The position numbers and the translations under genes are program-made. A stretch of 64,000 nt of DNA, taken from NCBI GenBank assembly GCA_902729315.2, contig LR746267.1:8558424-8622423 (forward strand), written 5' to 3'. This DNA comes from Spirodela intermedia. Its lineage: Eukaryota; Streptophyta; Magnoliopsida; Alismatales; Araceae. The notes beneath the pieces were generated by a model that worked only from the letters and a program-made list of their open reading frames with translations, ran no database searches and was not told where the DNA came from. This document shows, piece after piece, positions 35,701 through 50,700 of the stretch. How positions within the stretch are numbered: the stretch's first letter is position 1; each line of letters opens with the position of its first letter.

Positions 35701-38700
35701 TCGACTTATTCTTATTTAATGAATGTACATACCGGAGAAGGATATTTTTCATCTTTAATGATTTTACGTTAACATAAGATTGTAAGACTACTGCAGATGT
35801 GCCTTGGTTTTATATGTATCCTCTATTATTTCGACCAATTAATGTCTTCGAGTCTCTTGTGAGAAACAGGCTGCTATGTCTTTCTAAGTTTTCATAGCCA
35901 TAACATATATAATGTACAAACCACCAGACTAAGATTATGTTTCCGTTGGTCATTTATGTTTAGGAGTGACTAATGTTCCTCGACTCCATTTTATATTTCT
36001 ATTCTCTTCCAAATCTTTGGTGTGTAATTAATTACACTCTTGAATGTGCAGAAACATAGCCGTTTTTTTTCAAATTCTGTTGGCTCTAGCACAGGCATAT
36101 GCTTGGTGGATTATTATTTCTTTTCTTATTTTAACTAAGGAATAATTGCATGGAGTAAGTTTAGGATAATTTGGTATCTCTTGAAATTTTCTGTCAATCT
36201 TTTATTTCTTACAGCAATGACTCTTAACTTTTAACTTTTGCATGACTTTGATTATATTTATATTTTTAGGTGAATAGCTTGTTATTTTTGGCCGTTCTGA
36301 TTTTCTACTTGAACTGTGTGAAGGTGATGATCACAGTATAATGATATATTATCCCAGTTCTGCTGGAGGTGGAATGAAAGAGCTATTTCGGAAGGTGTCC
36401 TCTCTCATAATCTTTTAAGTGCCATTTTCCTGAATTCAAATTTTTTCTTCGGTTTATTATATTAAGGCGGACTCCAATATTTATAGATATATATGCACAT
36501 ATATTTCAGTAGAGAACATAACTTTGCAAAGTTATATATTTATAAAATGATGTATACATAAAAGTTTCTTTTGAGGTGTTTAAAACTAAATACTCATATT
36601 TGAGATTAGATCATTATATTTGGCGGTTTGACAACTGGAGGCTCTTCTTTAAATCTAGATTTCGTGTTTAAAGTTCCAAGACGCCTGAATCCTTTCAGTT
36701 TTGCGTTGAAAAACGAAAACATTACGTTTCAATGTGTTATGAATGCCCCGTGTCTACTTATATCCTAGGTGGTGCCTGGCTTCTTATTCTCCTGAATAAG
36801 TTCGTGTATGGGTGAACGACGTTTGATCCATCAGAACGAGTGTGCTTTTTCTTATAGAATTTATTATTTTCGTACCATGGACAACAGCTCTTCTGATGCT
36901 TCAGGTTCATCTGTTCTTTCAAGGACAGGCATACCATGGCTTTTTGAGTGCCTGCTAATTCAACAAATTTCTTCTATGTTTGTTCTCTTCAAAGATTGCA
37001 TCTACTTTTATTTGTTTTCGAGTGTAATATTTGTGAAATATTTTAAATATCTCTGTAGATAGGAAATCGTTCAAGTGAGTTTCATCCAGAAGTTAGAAGG
37101 GTGAGACGTGAAGGCTCCTACATATATGAGGAGTTTATGCCAACAGGAGGAACAGACGTTAAGGTTTATTTTTCATTTTTGGTTATTTTTTTCATTTCCT
37201 TATCGAGATTATACCATAAATAACTAATGCAATATGTGGAGAGATTATACCATTGCTCTTCTCATTGAACTTCTGGGGGGAAATGATCATGTGGGTACTT
37301 CTCTAGTGACAATTCTGTTAACATTGGTGCTACATTGCACAAATTAACCGGCGTGATTTCTATGTCAGCATTCGGAAACATTCTAGTTAGTTTTGTTGTT
37401 TGAAAATTTTAATGCATGTCAAGGCAGACCGATCTCCCACATCGTCGTTATTCCTAAATTTACGAATCGGTTACCAAGTTCCTACAACGTTAGAGCAATT
37501 ATTTATCTGTTATTTGGAATTGATAATCGAGGCATGTAATTTGTTCAATTTGGACTAAAGTGCAAGCTATTTTTGCAACTATTTTTTTCACAAGTGGGAT
37601 ATTTTTGCAACTATTCCACGTGTTATGGGAAACTTGCATCGTGCAAATTTTATTATGTGTTGCTTTGGAATTTCACTACGTTTAACTCCACATTATAGTG
37701 AGATATTTACACCTGTGATTCATACGTTTTGTCATTTTTTTCTATAAAAACCTTTATGTGCTGGTTATCACATAATGAATCCCTTGGAATATGTCTGGAT
37801 TTAAGGTCCAGGTTACTCTAGCAGAATGGGGTTGAAAGAAAGAATTCTGCATGTTTGTGTACAGTTGGCGCGGGATCTGTTAATATAAACCTGATTCACG
37901 GTTTCTTGGTTGCTTCAAGCACCTACTGTCTGACGGGACTTATAGATTTTAAATGTGTAAATCTTCTGGGAATTGTTTTACAAAATTTTGCACTGATAAA
38001 TAGTGTTATCATTTCACAACTTCGTAATATCTTTTCTTCCCTTGTTTCCTTAAACATCTAGAACTCTAAAACCTACTTTCAACTGTGGTATGCCAATCCC
38101 AAAAGTAGTAACCAACGGTGACGTCATCAGGAGGAACCGTTGTTCAGAGTGGGTGCTTGCATTTCTTGCAATGCTTACACACAAATTGCACCAATAGCTG
38201 GCGGAGGTGCACTACCAGCAGTAGCTTCCAGCAATTGTAGACGACTTCCTTCATGATCATTTCTCCATTTCTCCTTTTTCTTCTCCTCTCAGCTAGGAAA
38301 TACTTGTCTGGAGTCCGATCATCCTTGAATTCTAGCAAACTATTGACCCCAACATGGTTTTCTATCCCATATGCTACGGTCTAATTATCCTAAAAAAATT
38401 GAACGTTTTAATTTAACATGTGGTGTTTGGAGACCATAATAATTCTTATCGGAAAACATTTTTTTAGATATGATGAACTAGCATTTTTTCCTTGGATGTT
38501 GATGTGCAATGCTTAACCTTGGGACGAAAAACTAGTAACAAATGTACAACGCCACTCTAAGAAACGAGAAAAGGCCCAGAGTTGTCGACCTAGGTAGCTT
38601 GAAAATGTAAAAGCATGAAGCACAAAAAATTGAAGGCCCAAAATGCGTTCAAACCTAAAATTCAATGCATTAGGTATAAACCACATAGATAGGATGCCAA

Positions 38701-41700
38701 TTCCATAAGATCAATAATTAGTTTCCTATTAATTGTGTTTATGTTGTTTTGCCCGCTGATCCGCTTTTTTAGAAGAGTAACGACTAATTTCGGCTCATTT
38801 AAAGACCACCACACTGTTACATCACAGTAATAGAATTTCGTTATCTCTAGAGGCTTTTCTCTATTCGTGGATTCAATCAACCTTTGTGCATTCCAGGACG
38901 TTGTTCTGACCCTTGTGGATTCAAAGATGATCCAAATCATTCCTTGTGAAAATTAGGCCCATTTCAATGCCTAATTTTCATTCTAGCTCGACTTCTGCGA
39001 CATTAAGTAGCATCTGTAATTGGTCAAAGTTGCCTGCAGCTGTCCAGAATGTTTTCTCAAAATCATCGGAATGATTATTTTATTTAGTTTTACTGTAAAT
39101 TTACTCTTTTTTATCTAGATATAGTCCTTTAAGTTAATACAAATATCAGGTCATTTCCAATATTCTCTCTATGAAACCCATTCATGCTTTCAGTGGAATG
39201 TTCTCATTACTGATTTCCTGAGAATAAAATCATTGTCTTTTGACAGGTTTATACTGTTGGACCGGAATATGCTCATGCAGAGGCACGGAAGTCTCCAGTT
39301 GTTGATGGCGTGGTTATGAGGAATACTGATGGCAAAGAAGTAAGTAGTCGTTGTTTGATCATCAATCTGTTTAATTTTGTATATCAAATAACTTTATGTC
39401 ATAGCTTATATGCTCTATCATCAGCCCATTATCTGAAATGCAGTTCCTCTTTCATGATATCCTGTGAAATCAGATCTAGTCCTTTTCATGAACTTGTGTT
39501 TTCAGCCCATTATCTGAAATGCAATACCTCTTTCATGATATGATTTTAGTCGAATTTTAAGTGACATAGAGAATTCTATTCTTACTACTAATTATTTTTT
39601 AAGGTGAGATATCCAGTTCTATTGACTCCTACTGAAAAACAAATGGCAAGAGATGTCTGTATAGCATTCAGGCAAGCGGTAAGATCTCCATACCTTAAAT
39701 TTCGCTTCTCTTTTTCCTCTTTGTTAACCAGTTATTAAAAATCTCCCTCCATTTTGTGACTAAATCGTGTGGTGCTTATTCCTTGATTGTTAGTCTATGT
39801 ACGTATCCCTTTGTTGTTTTACAACGTTTTAAGACTTGAATTTTTTTTCTCCAAGATAACTTTTTTTTTAGAAAAAAGGTAAATTAATAACCTTTTAAAA
39901 AAATAAATCGTATTAAGAGTGGAGTAATATGGTCGTGGTCCACTTTTAGAAAGAGACCGGGGTCTCACCCTTACTGGCTTTTTGTTCCTCCCTCATAATG
40001 TTTTAATAATTGAAAATTCCACTTGGCAGTCTTGCTTTGCCTGAAGATCATTGAACAAGAATGGCAATGTTCTTGAGTTTACAGATAATTACAACGATAA
40101 CATGAATGAATCCTGAGCCCTAGGCGAACCTGGATGCTTGTCTGAGTATTAACTAACCTTCAGTTTGTGTTTTTTTCCCTCCGAAATTTTATTTAACTAG
40201 ATCTGATTTTTTATTCCAAATTTGACTGTTTCTCACTTTGGTCATCAATTAAATTATTCGTGACATTAAGCATACTATGGGTAACTATATTCGTTTTCCC
40301 ATGATGGAGTCTTTCTATCATATTTATTTAGGGACATAAAAATAGGAATGACAATTAATCTTACACCAATGATTGTAGCCCTCAAAGATAAAGCTAGTGT
40401 TTCTTTAGAGAGACGCAGAACTCAAAATGGATGCGATATAGCCATGGTGTCCAGAAAGAGATTTTAACTGCATCAAGGTTCTGCAGGAAATAAATGGGCA
40501 AAATAGGTGGACCTCCGAAATGGATATTTTTGACCAGAGAATCAGAGACTGTAATCTATGGAAATTAACATTCCAATGAAAAATTATATGGGTCAATGTC
40601 TCCAGAACTTGTTTCTGCAAGACTGAACACAATTTTCGCCTTATACGAGCACTGGGAAATATCCTTCTTACAATACACAAAAAACTGAAGAAAAGAGAAG
40701 AGTCAGTTTAGTTATAAAGAGCACGGTTGACATGTTAAGGCGCAAAGGAATAGTGAGTAATGGTGGACTGTGATCCCCAAAAAATTATTTAAACAAATGT
40801 GATTAGTTAATGAAGAAAAATCAGAACAGTCAAGTACATGAATCCATCTTATCCAAGCACAACAGAAAAAAAGATGAGGGTCGGACATTTTTGTTTGGTC
40901 TTGCTAGTTATCTTTGGAAAGTAATCGTACGGGGCTAAGTACATGTGATAGAATATTTGAAATATGAAGACCCCAGAGTCCCTGAATTCTCTATCAAATA
41001 CCTGGGGGAATATACGATTCTCGATAAGTGCTAATTAATTTCGTTCTTGGATGGAAGGTGAATGGATGTGAGGGATTATCCCATTAGATGGGAGCATTGC
41101 CGATTATTTAGTGTCAGGCTAGAGAGAAATGTCTAGAGCTTGGAAATAGTTTGGGATGGTTATAGAGATTGATGGACGTAGGTTTCTAAATCAGTCGTGT
41201 ATGGCCCAAATCAATACACTCTTCGCTTCTAATTCAGATTACTTCAACATTTGTTGGGTCTCAGCTTGGAGGCATGCGCTGTTGACAGTAGTGAAAGCAG
41301 ATACTTTTTGGAGTCTGTTGTTTTACATTTTTAGCACTAGCATTCCTAGTGATAAAGAAAGTTACGCCTAGAGGTTGTGCACCATTGTGTTATCGTGCTG
41401 GATCGTGTGGAGGATTGGAAGAAGATGAGCAAGTCATATGCTGCACGAGAAGGGACTATTGTTCTATTTGTCTTCTACATCTTAACTGAGCACGAGAAAT
41501 GAGCAAGGTATTTAAAATTTTAGACTTCAATTTGGGGCAGCTAGTTAGTGTCACACAAGGATATACACTTCAATTTGATATATAGTTCAAGCGCTAAATG
41601 AATTTATTTTCTATTTAATCCGATATGTAGAATTAATGGTACCCTAATATTCAGCAAATTAAGCTGTGTATCCTCATCTCGTTAACCTTAAAATTTGGCA

Positions 41701-44700
41701 GGTTTGCGGATTTGATCTTTTAAGGTGCGAGGGAAGGTCATATGTTTGTGATGTAAATGGATGGAGTTTTGTGAAGAATTCGCATAAGTATGCATTTAAT
41801 TATCTTTTCTCCACCTACTTTGATGAGTTGAGTCCTCACAAACGCTAGCTTTTTTTAATTGTCCTCGCAATGTTTTGAATTGAAGGTACTATGATGATGC
41901 TGCTTGCGTATTAAGAAAAATGTTTCTAGAGGCTAAAGCTCCTCATCTTTCGTTGACAATTCCACCTATTCTTCCTTGGAAAGTGAATGAGCCAGTACAA
42001 CCTTCGGAGGGCTTAACACGTCAGGGTAGTGGAATCATAGGTACTTTTGGCCAGTCAGAAGAGCTGCAATGCGTCATAGCCATCATCCGTCAGTAAGTAT
42101 TCTCTTTTTGCTTATATTAGCCTCAATGACTCTGTGGATGTCGAAACTTCCTCTTGATATTTGGTATGTAGATACTTCATTGTATCAGACGTAGAGAACT
42201 CTAATATTGATCGATATCCACTTTTGTCATAATTGATTAAACAGAAACTTTTTGATCACCTTTATATCAATTTAATTGGAGCACAATGAAATGGAGGTCT
42301 GAGGACGCGTTACTGATGGTAGATTCATGCCTTGTGATAAGGTGGCTTTATGATTATGATCTAGTTATAAGAAGAATATCTACGGTGGAACATTTAATTA
42401 ATTTTTGACAAAATTCTAGCTATGAAAGCGATCCATGTTTAAATGCCTTGAAGGAGGGTAGGATGCAGCATTTTTCTGCTGTATAGTATGCTAGTGCAAC
42501 ACTAGTGGAAATGAACAGATCTCTATTTGTGTTTAGCTGTGGGTTGGTGACGGGTGTGGTTTTAGATCCAAATGATTGCTGGGCTTCTTTTGCTGTCTCT
42601 CATTTCTGTGAAATGCTTCATATTTGAAGGCCTTCTGTTTTCATATAACTCTCATTCCTTTTTACAAGCGCTGCTTTGGCTTATGCTTTTTCTGTGAATT
42701 TCGGCAGTGGTGATCGTACACCGAAACAAAAAGTGAAGCTGAAAGTTACAGAGGAAAAGCTGCTAAATCTGATGTTGAAGTACAACGGTGGGAGACCACG
42801 AGCAGAGGTGCTTTTGTTAAAACTTATCATTTTTTTGAAACGTTTAAAACCAGTTGAGATGCAGTTTTTGACCATGTACTTAGTTATTTTTTCTATCTTT
42901 AGAAATAAAACGAAAGAGAAAAAAAAGTATGAAAGAAAAAATGCCATAAGCATTGAAATGCATTTCCTGCTAAAAACCTGATTCCTTCATTTGGAGCATT
43001 GTCACCATCAGCAGGTTCTCACGTATAAAACAAAAAAAAACGTTTCTAGTCTTTCATTTTGAAATACAGTTTACATTTCAGCGATTGTCACTCTCCATTT
43101 GTTGAAATGTTGAGATGCATGTAGAGACATTCCTTTGTGATTCTCTCTACACAACCTTTCTGGAAGAGTGCTCTGTACTCCAGGAGAATGACGCATTCCG
43201 TTTCACTTGTCTATCTTGTGTATATTCTTCTGTAATAATTCGGTAAAGGACATGTTTCATTTCATGCTTATTTCGGCTTTTTATAAATGCCATCCTTCAA
43301 TCGTTGTATTAAAGCCTTGGATTGCTGGAGAAGATTCTTTTTTCTCGAAACTCTATTTTTTCTATATTTTCAAGTTTAATTTGCTGAATTATCCTGTCCA
43401 TGGAAACATTCATGTATTTACATCCATGCATATTTTGGATTGTTGAAAATCATGTTCAGTCGAGTATGATAAAAACAAAAAATCAGTTGTAGTTTTCTTC
43501 GTAAATCACATAAATTTAGTTAAAAAGTGTAACTCCAATTTATTTGATCAAAATCCATCCTTTGCTGGAAAACTTGGTGTGAGCTGTCTTAAGAGATCTG
43601 TAAATTTAGACCTTAGCATCCTGAAGTGAAGAAATTCAAGAGGAGTTTGGAAGGGCTCAGATGCTGATAAAAGCATTTACAACCCGATGAGATTGCCTCT
43701 GTTACATTTTTAACAGCTTGTGTATTATGGCATGAATCGTAATCAATGTTAGCTGATACTTACTCTTGCCATCCCAATACCCTATGAGTCAAATCCCTAA
43801 AAGCCTAATCCAGGTATGGTCAGGCTGTCTCCTCGAAAAACGCTTCTGTACCCATATGATCAATGTTCCTTCTTTTTATTTGAATTTTGTTTTAGAGAGT
43901 AAACGTTTGGTATGTTTTTTAAGGCTTTACAATGGGGTACACATTTTACACAATTCACTTCTGGTGAAAAGAATCTTGATTAATGGCATGCCCAGCCTCA
44001 CGCATTCTACTATTTTGTTGTTTTTGATTGGTCTAGCCTGGTGGAAACCCCATAAAACGCATGGAAAATGATAACTTATTATCGACCAGTATCCAAATGA
44101 GAGGAGACCATCATTAGAGAACCCCAAGGTCATAGGATGAGACTAAAAAAGAGGAAAGTGGTTTCGAATGTAAAACTGGAAAGACTCTTGCAAGCAATCT
44201 CCTATATGCATTTGAGATAATGAACGATCTTCTACCGAGATTAAAGCTGGCATGCATCAAATATGTACGTAGAGTTATGACTGAGAGTTGAAAAAAATAT
44301 ATAAAAAAAGAAGTAACTGAATTAAAATGTTTTTTATCTTTTTCAGACAAAGCTTAAAAGTGCGGTTCAATTGCAAGATCTGCTGGACGCAACAAGGATT
44401 CTGATTCCGCGTACAAGGTGTCTACTAATATTTCTGTGGCATATATTTATTTGGATTTTTAGGAATTCATATGTTTAAAACATATAATAAACTTTTAGGT
44501 GGAAGGTCTTTTCTCGAAAAAAAAGTGTAAAACATGTGTTAAACAAAAGCCTTTCCTTCTCGTGAAAGTGTTGTATTTCTGTCAATGATCCTGATAGTTC
44601 AATGTATCTCCTTGATTAATAAATCATTTTATTCTTTTAGACAATCTTTAATTTTCTCATGTTTTTATTGTAATTTTATAGTTTTATTCATTTATATTTA

Positions 44701-47700
44701 TATACTAAATAGCGGAATAAGTGGAGTCATTTGCGTTGTGTATGAAAGACATTCACGTTGAGATCATTTAGGTTTGACTCTGAAGAACTTTCTTGTGATA
44801 TCATTAGCAACAAACCCGAAAAACTTTTTCAGGTCATGGAATTATATGAGTAACCAAAATTATAGTGATAATATTTCTGATGGATAATCTGATAGGCTTT
44901 AATGATATCAACAGATCTGGTCGTGAAAGTGATAGTGATGCTGAGGACATTGAACATGCTGAAAAACTCCGTCAGGTTAAAGCAGTTCTTGAAGAGGTAT
45001 TCTCTATTGAAAACATTTATCATTGTTTCTTTTTTGTCAAAGTAAGTGTCTTCGGCTCAAACTATTTATCAAATATCTGTTGTTTAAGGCACCATGCCAA
45101 GATTAGTGCTTATCCAGGTTCCTGAAGCATTGTTCTTATACTGAAGTCACTGGAGAGAGATTTCGGTGACCTAGCCGTGGTTTTATCCTAGGACAGACGC
45201 GCTTAATATTTATCTACCAAAGAATTATTAATCACTTTATCTGTCTACGGATTTCGAGAGAAGTTTCTAGTTTCCATTATTTGAAAAAAATAGCTCGGTT
45301 CTGCTTTGTAGTTCAGTACGTTTTTTTTTAAAGGAAAGAACATTTTCCCGCATATTACAGTAAGATTTAGTCGCATTGTGTGAGAATGACCATAAAGAAG
45401 TCACTGCAATGATAAATTCCTTGGACACCCATGTAGTACGTCTTTTGATCATTGGGATGGAAGACATTCCTCTTTTCCCATATTGCCATCATAGGCCCAA
45501 TAGCCAGAAATGGACGTAAATCATTTAAGTGAGTTCAATTCCAATCCAAGCACACCCAGGAAGGGATTCAGCATGTTGTGATAAGAACGCAACTAACTTT
45601 CAGGCGTTGGGCAGCTTCCAGATCTCAGATTCATGTAAAGCATTTAAGTGGATGGATGAGGAAAAGGCAACATGTGTGTGGTCGCTTTAGTAGATTAAAG
45701 CAAAATATCATAAACACCTTACGGAAAATTCTACTACATCACAAGCTTGGATCTACATGCCCACTTCACCTCAGCCCTCAGGCCACTATGGCCACTCATC
45801 AAGTAGCTTACTTATGCAGTCCATAGATACGGGTCTCAGAATCTCATGAAAACTTGGACGCGTATCTTTCTGGCAGGGGGTGCACTTGTAACTAACACTT
45901 CCAATACTCTGGATAGTGTTTTGGTATACAAATGACTAGTAATGTGCCCTATGATTTCTTAAATTTTCAGCTTTTTTGTTAGCGTTTTTCAACACAGAAC
46001 TTCCTTCAGGATTTCCAACAAAAATAGCTTACTAGCGTGTTGGAGGCGTGTAATATCAAGTTCTCTAATATCTGATAGAGTAGACATGATAGTGTCTCCA
46101 TGTGCCTGTACCGGTATGGATGTATATTTCATAGCCTTCTACAAACTTCTTATATGTTTTGCACCTTTTATCGACACAATTGACAGAAGTATTGACAGAA
46201 ATTCATAATTTTACTCATCGATCCTTACATATTATTAGTATTGCATATCTGCGTTTGTTATTTGAAGCATTATTTTTGTTCTTAGGAATTTTTTCATTGA
46301 GTCGTGCCATCACTAACAATGTGTCTTTGGCTTATACCTGTTCAGGTGCACCATAATTTTTATGAATACATGCTCGTGTAAAGTTCGATATTTCAAGTAG
46401 GATGACGTAGTATAACTTATATAATTATTTTATTCTCTTTTGTTTTGGAGATGAAATATGATGTTCCTGAAAATCTAAAGTGTGTTTTCTAGCATCATGT
46501 ATTACTATTTCTGTTTAAGAGAATATTTCGTAAGATTTTTCTGATGTTGGATTCCAGGGTGGACGTTTTTCTGGTATATACAGGAAAGTGCAGCTAAAAC
46601 CACTCAAGTGGGCCAAGGTGCCAAGGCATAATGGTGACGGTGAGGAAGAACGCCCTATCGAAGCATTGATGGTTCTCAAATATGGAGGTGTTCTTACTCA
46701 TGCTGGAAGGAAGCAGGTACATATTTTTCGACAACCTGACTAAGTTTATTGATACTGAATGCGTCTCTTCCTGGAAATCTAGTGTCCGTGCTACAAGCAG
46801 CTTTTAGAATGTATAAACTTGTCTGTGCAGTCTTCATGTTAAATTCTGTATGATGAATTTATAGGTCAAGTTTGAGGTTTGATGCACGTTAATGGTAATT
46901 TTGTGCATTTTTCTGGGGCTTGTCTATTGCGCAATTCATCTCATCAATTACCCTTTTTTTCAGGCTGAAGAGCTTGGAAGATACTTCAGAAACAATATGT
47001 ATCCAGGTTTCACATCGATTAGCTTTGTTTAAATTTGCGGTCATTGATTTTTCTTTGCGTGCACACATTGTGATAATGTTAATGTACCACAGACATGATC
47101 GTGGAAAACGGTATTATGTGTCTTATTATGATTTCCTATTGTTTTCAATGCGTAATGATTCAGCATGATCCTTATGATTGACAAATATTCTTAAAAATTG
47201 GGTTTTCTGTTTTTTGAGCCCGCATCATCAAACGATCTTAAATATTTTGGTTTCTGGTATTGAAATAAAGAATAAACATATTTATGATTCTCATCATCAC
47301 TTGTTTTTAATTAACATTTCTGTAGCTGTCTGCAGATTTTGTCTGACTGAGTATTCATCCTTTTTTATCTTTCGTTGAAAGACTATGGGAAAAAAATTCT
47401 TCTTTTTTAAATATCCAAATGCATGAGTTCACTTGCTACATACGTTTACTTAATTAGGTGAGGGCACTGGGTTGCTTCGTCTTCACAGTACTTATAGGCA
47501 TGACTTAAAGATATACAGTTCGGATGAGGGACGGGTTCAGGTACAGTATATGTCTCCATCAACATGACATTCCTTTGTTTTTGACACATACTGTATTCTT
47601 ATTTTGCGTTTGATTTCATATTTAATCACCTTTTGTTTGGAAAATCTTGTTCTTTTCCCTTTTTTTTTCATATCTCACTCTCCCTTCTATCCAGATGTCT

Positions 47701-50700
47701 GCAGCTGCATTTGCCAAAGGGCTTCTTGATTTAGAGGGTCAATTGACACCAATTCTGGTTTGTATGTCCCTTTTCTAGTCATTTGAAAGATGCGTTAATA
47801 CCAACTGATTATCAATGTGTCCTCCGTGTCAATTCTTAAGGTTTCACTTGTGAGCAAAGATTCTTCGATGTTGGATGGTCTAGAGGATGCCAGTATCGAA
47901 ATGGAAGAAGCAAAGGTCAGATTTCCTGTTGAAGTATTTGCCTATTTCTTGTAGCATCAGGATCAAAACTTTTCCATCTTAAGAAAATCGATATATTCAG
48001 TTGCGTGTTCGTTTGGGCGATGGTATTCTCTTCTAATTTTTTAAGTGTTTATAGAAGTCTGATTAATGTATGAAACATGAAAGTTTGTTATTCTCCTATC
48101 TAATTTATTTTGTTCTAGCCATGTCATTAAATATGATACCCATTTCTCATCTGATTTCAAGGCCAGGATACATGATATCATTTCTGAGACTAAGAGTATG
48201 CATCATAATGGCCATGCTGAGTTTCCCTGGATGATTGATGGTGCTGGTCTTCCTCCTGATGCCAACAAACTACTTCCAAGAATGGTACTCACGCATTCAA
48301 AGCACCTACTAACAGTCATACCTTTTCCGATTTTTTTCTTTTCATTTTTACTCAATATTGATTTTATTATAATCATTCATATAAATATACTGTAAAATTA
48401 ATTTACATGTTTTGATCGTCTCATCTTGACTCTTTTATTTTGATAGCCTCATCACTATTTTCATAAAAAAAAAATGTATATCATGCGATAAAGAGGTCTA
48501 AGTATGATTTTATAGAACCTTGACTCTTCGATTCAGGACTACGTCAATGAGAATCAAAATTTAACTCCTTATATTGCACGATAATTTTTCGGGAGGCAAT
48601 CTGAGATCATATTTCCAAACCCAAGCTGTGATGGTGTTAAAAATTGTTTACAAGAATATGTCGGATGGGATCTTTGTTTTTTCTTTAATCTCATGAACAG
48701 AGACATGATCTAATTTATTCCAGTCGTGTAGAAGGTGAAAGACTGTAAGAAGAACCTCTGGTTGAGATTTATTGAGAAAGACAATAAAATTCCTACAATG
48801 CCTCCCTATGAGATTTTTTCATTGAAAAGATCATGTCGATCCTGCCTAGAATGGGTTTAACCTATGTTTCATCGGGGACAGCATCTAGTCCTTTTGTTAT
48901 AAGTTCGTATGTCTGAATAAATAAGCGGTTTTTGGACTTGGATAAAGTCCCACCTGTTACTGAATAGGCCAAACTCTAGATTTTGTGATGAATGGAGTAG
49001 GTCTTTATGTTTAATCATTAGAACTTATCCATTCGTGTGAGTTGACTCTAGATTTGGATGTTGTGATCATAGACATGTGGTCCCACCTATCTCGAGACTA
49101 TTAAGGCAGATTGCTAGTGAACTGGACCACCTTGGTACTCAAATCACGTCAGTCACCTCGTACGGGCTCATGTACGACCCAAGCTCCTCCATTTAATGTG
49201 TATAGATTATTAAAAAGGATTTATTGTTGACCAACTTATGTGCATGTGGAACTGGTATTAGTTTCTTAAATACGAAGTTTTTTTTTTTCTCACTCTTGTC
49301 GGATGGCTCCTCTCCAAATCCCCATGGCATGCATAGCTGATGCCAAAGGTAGAAATTCTTGTAGGTGACACCGGTTGAAACCACTGGTGTTGGCAGCAAG
49401 GTTGGAACTTGAGACTAAGGAAGAAGAATAAACCATGGAAGGGGATAGGGCTGTTTTGCAGAAGTGCATGTGGAGGGTTTGGCAGCCATTTGAGGAACTA
49501 CAGTGATTGTGAGAGACCTCTCTTCCTCTTTCGTAACATTTCTCTCCTTGTTTTTCCCTCCCGTGTCAACTCCTTTTTTTCCTTCCTCAGGTCCCACTGT
49601 AGAGATTTCTTCACAAAGTTTTGTCGAGGATTAATATTTTACCGACACATTTGATTCATACAAGTCGAAGTCATATGTACAAGCCAACTACGTTTTGAGG
49701 GTTTCCTAGTAAGAACCTAAGTCTGAGTCAGCCGATCCTGCTGGGATTCTCTTCACTTTGCCGCTACTTCTGAATTTATCTTCCTTACATATTTAATGGT
49801 CCTTTCAGCATTTGTATCCCTGATCCTTGGATGTGCTTCAACTTTTCTCGGGGATCTAACTTCTAACTTCAAACAAATGTTAGAGCCTGCCTTTCTGGGA
49901 CTCCTAACGCTTAGAATTTTCCTTTCTTGAGGTAAAACTGGAAAAGATCTCGCTTTTTAGAACCCGGACAGGTTCTCACGAATCATATTGATCCTTCAAT
50001 GATATATCAGTGACCCTCGTGATATCTGAATCATTGTTTTGTCGGGGAATTATCGATGTCAGAGTGTTTATTTTTTTATTTCACCTCTGGAAAGTTGCTG
50101 TTCTCTACACTTGGGACCTAGGTAAACAAAATAAAATGCTTATCCCTGTATATTTTCATGATCTCCACATTTTTCTTAAATAGGCCAGATTAACTAAGAC
50201 AATAACTGAGCAAGTAAAGCTGCTTGCGGAAGATGAGGATGAGAAACTTGCCATGACAAGCTCATATGCAGTTCTTCCACCATATGACCAAGCAAGGGCC
50301 CTTGGTAAGACCAATATTGACATGGCACGTATTGCTGCTGGATTGCCTTGTGGCAGTGAGAGCTTCCTTCTGATGTTTGCTCGCTGGAAGAAGCTTGAGA
50401 GAGACTTATACAATGAACGAAAGGAGTAGGTACCCTGACTTATCTATGCCATTCATCCAATATACTATATCATCATGTGAGCAGTTCGTCGTTCTGTCTT
50501 CATTTTACACTCTGATAATAGAGCAAGCTAATTATCCCCACATTTCACTAATTTTGAATGTTAGGGCGCCTTGAATTTATACTGAACTTGTGTTCTTATG
50601 CAACAGCCGATTCGACATCACACAAATCCCTGATGTTTATGACTCGTGCAAGTAAGTTACCAAAACCCTATATGGCGTAACAGTCATATTTCAATAATTA

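Noticed and set aside
43766-44071. 101-codon frame in VIH intron 13
   Set aside because: No recognisable domain and an opposing open frame on the minus strand; treated as intron sequence.
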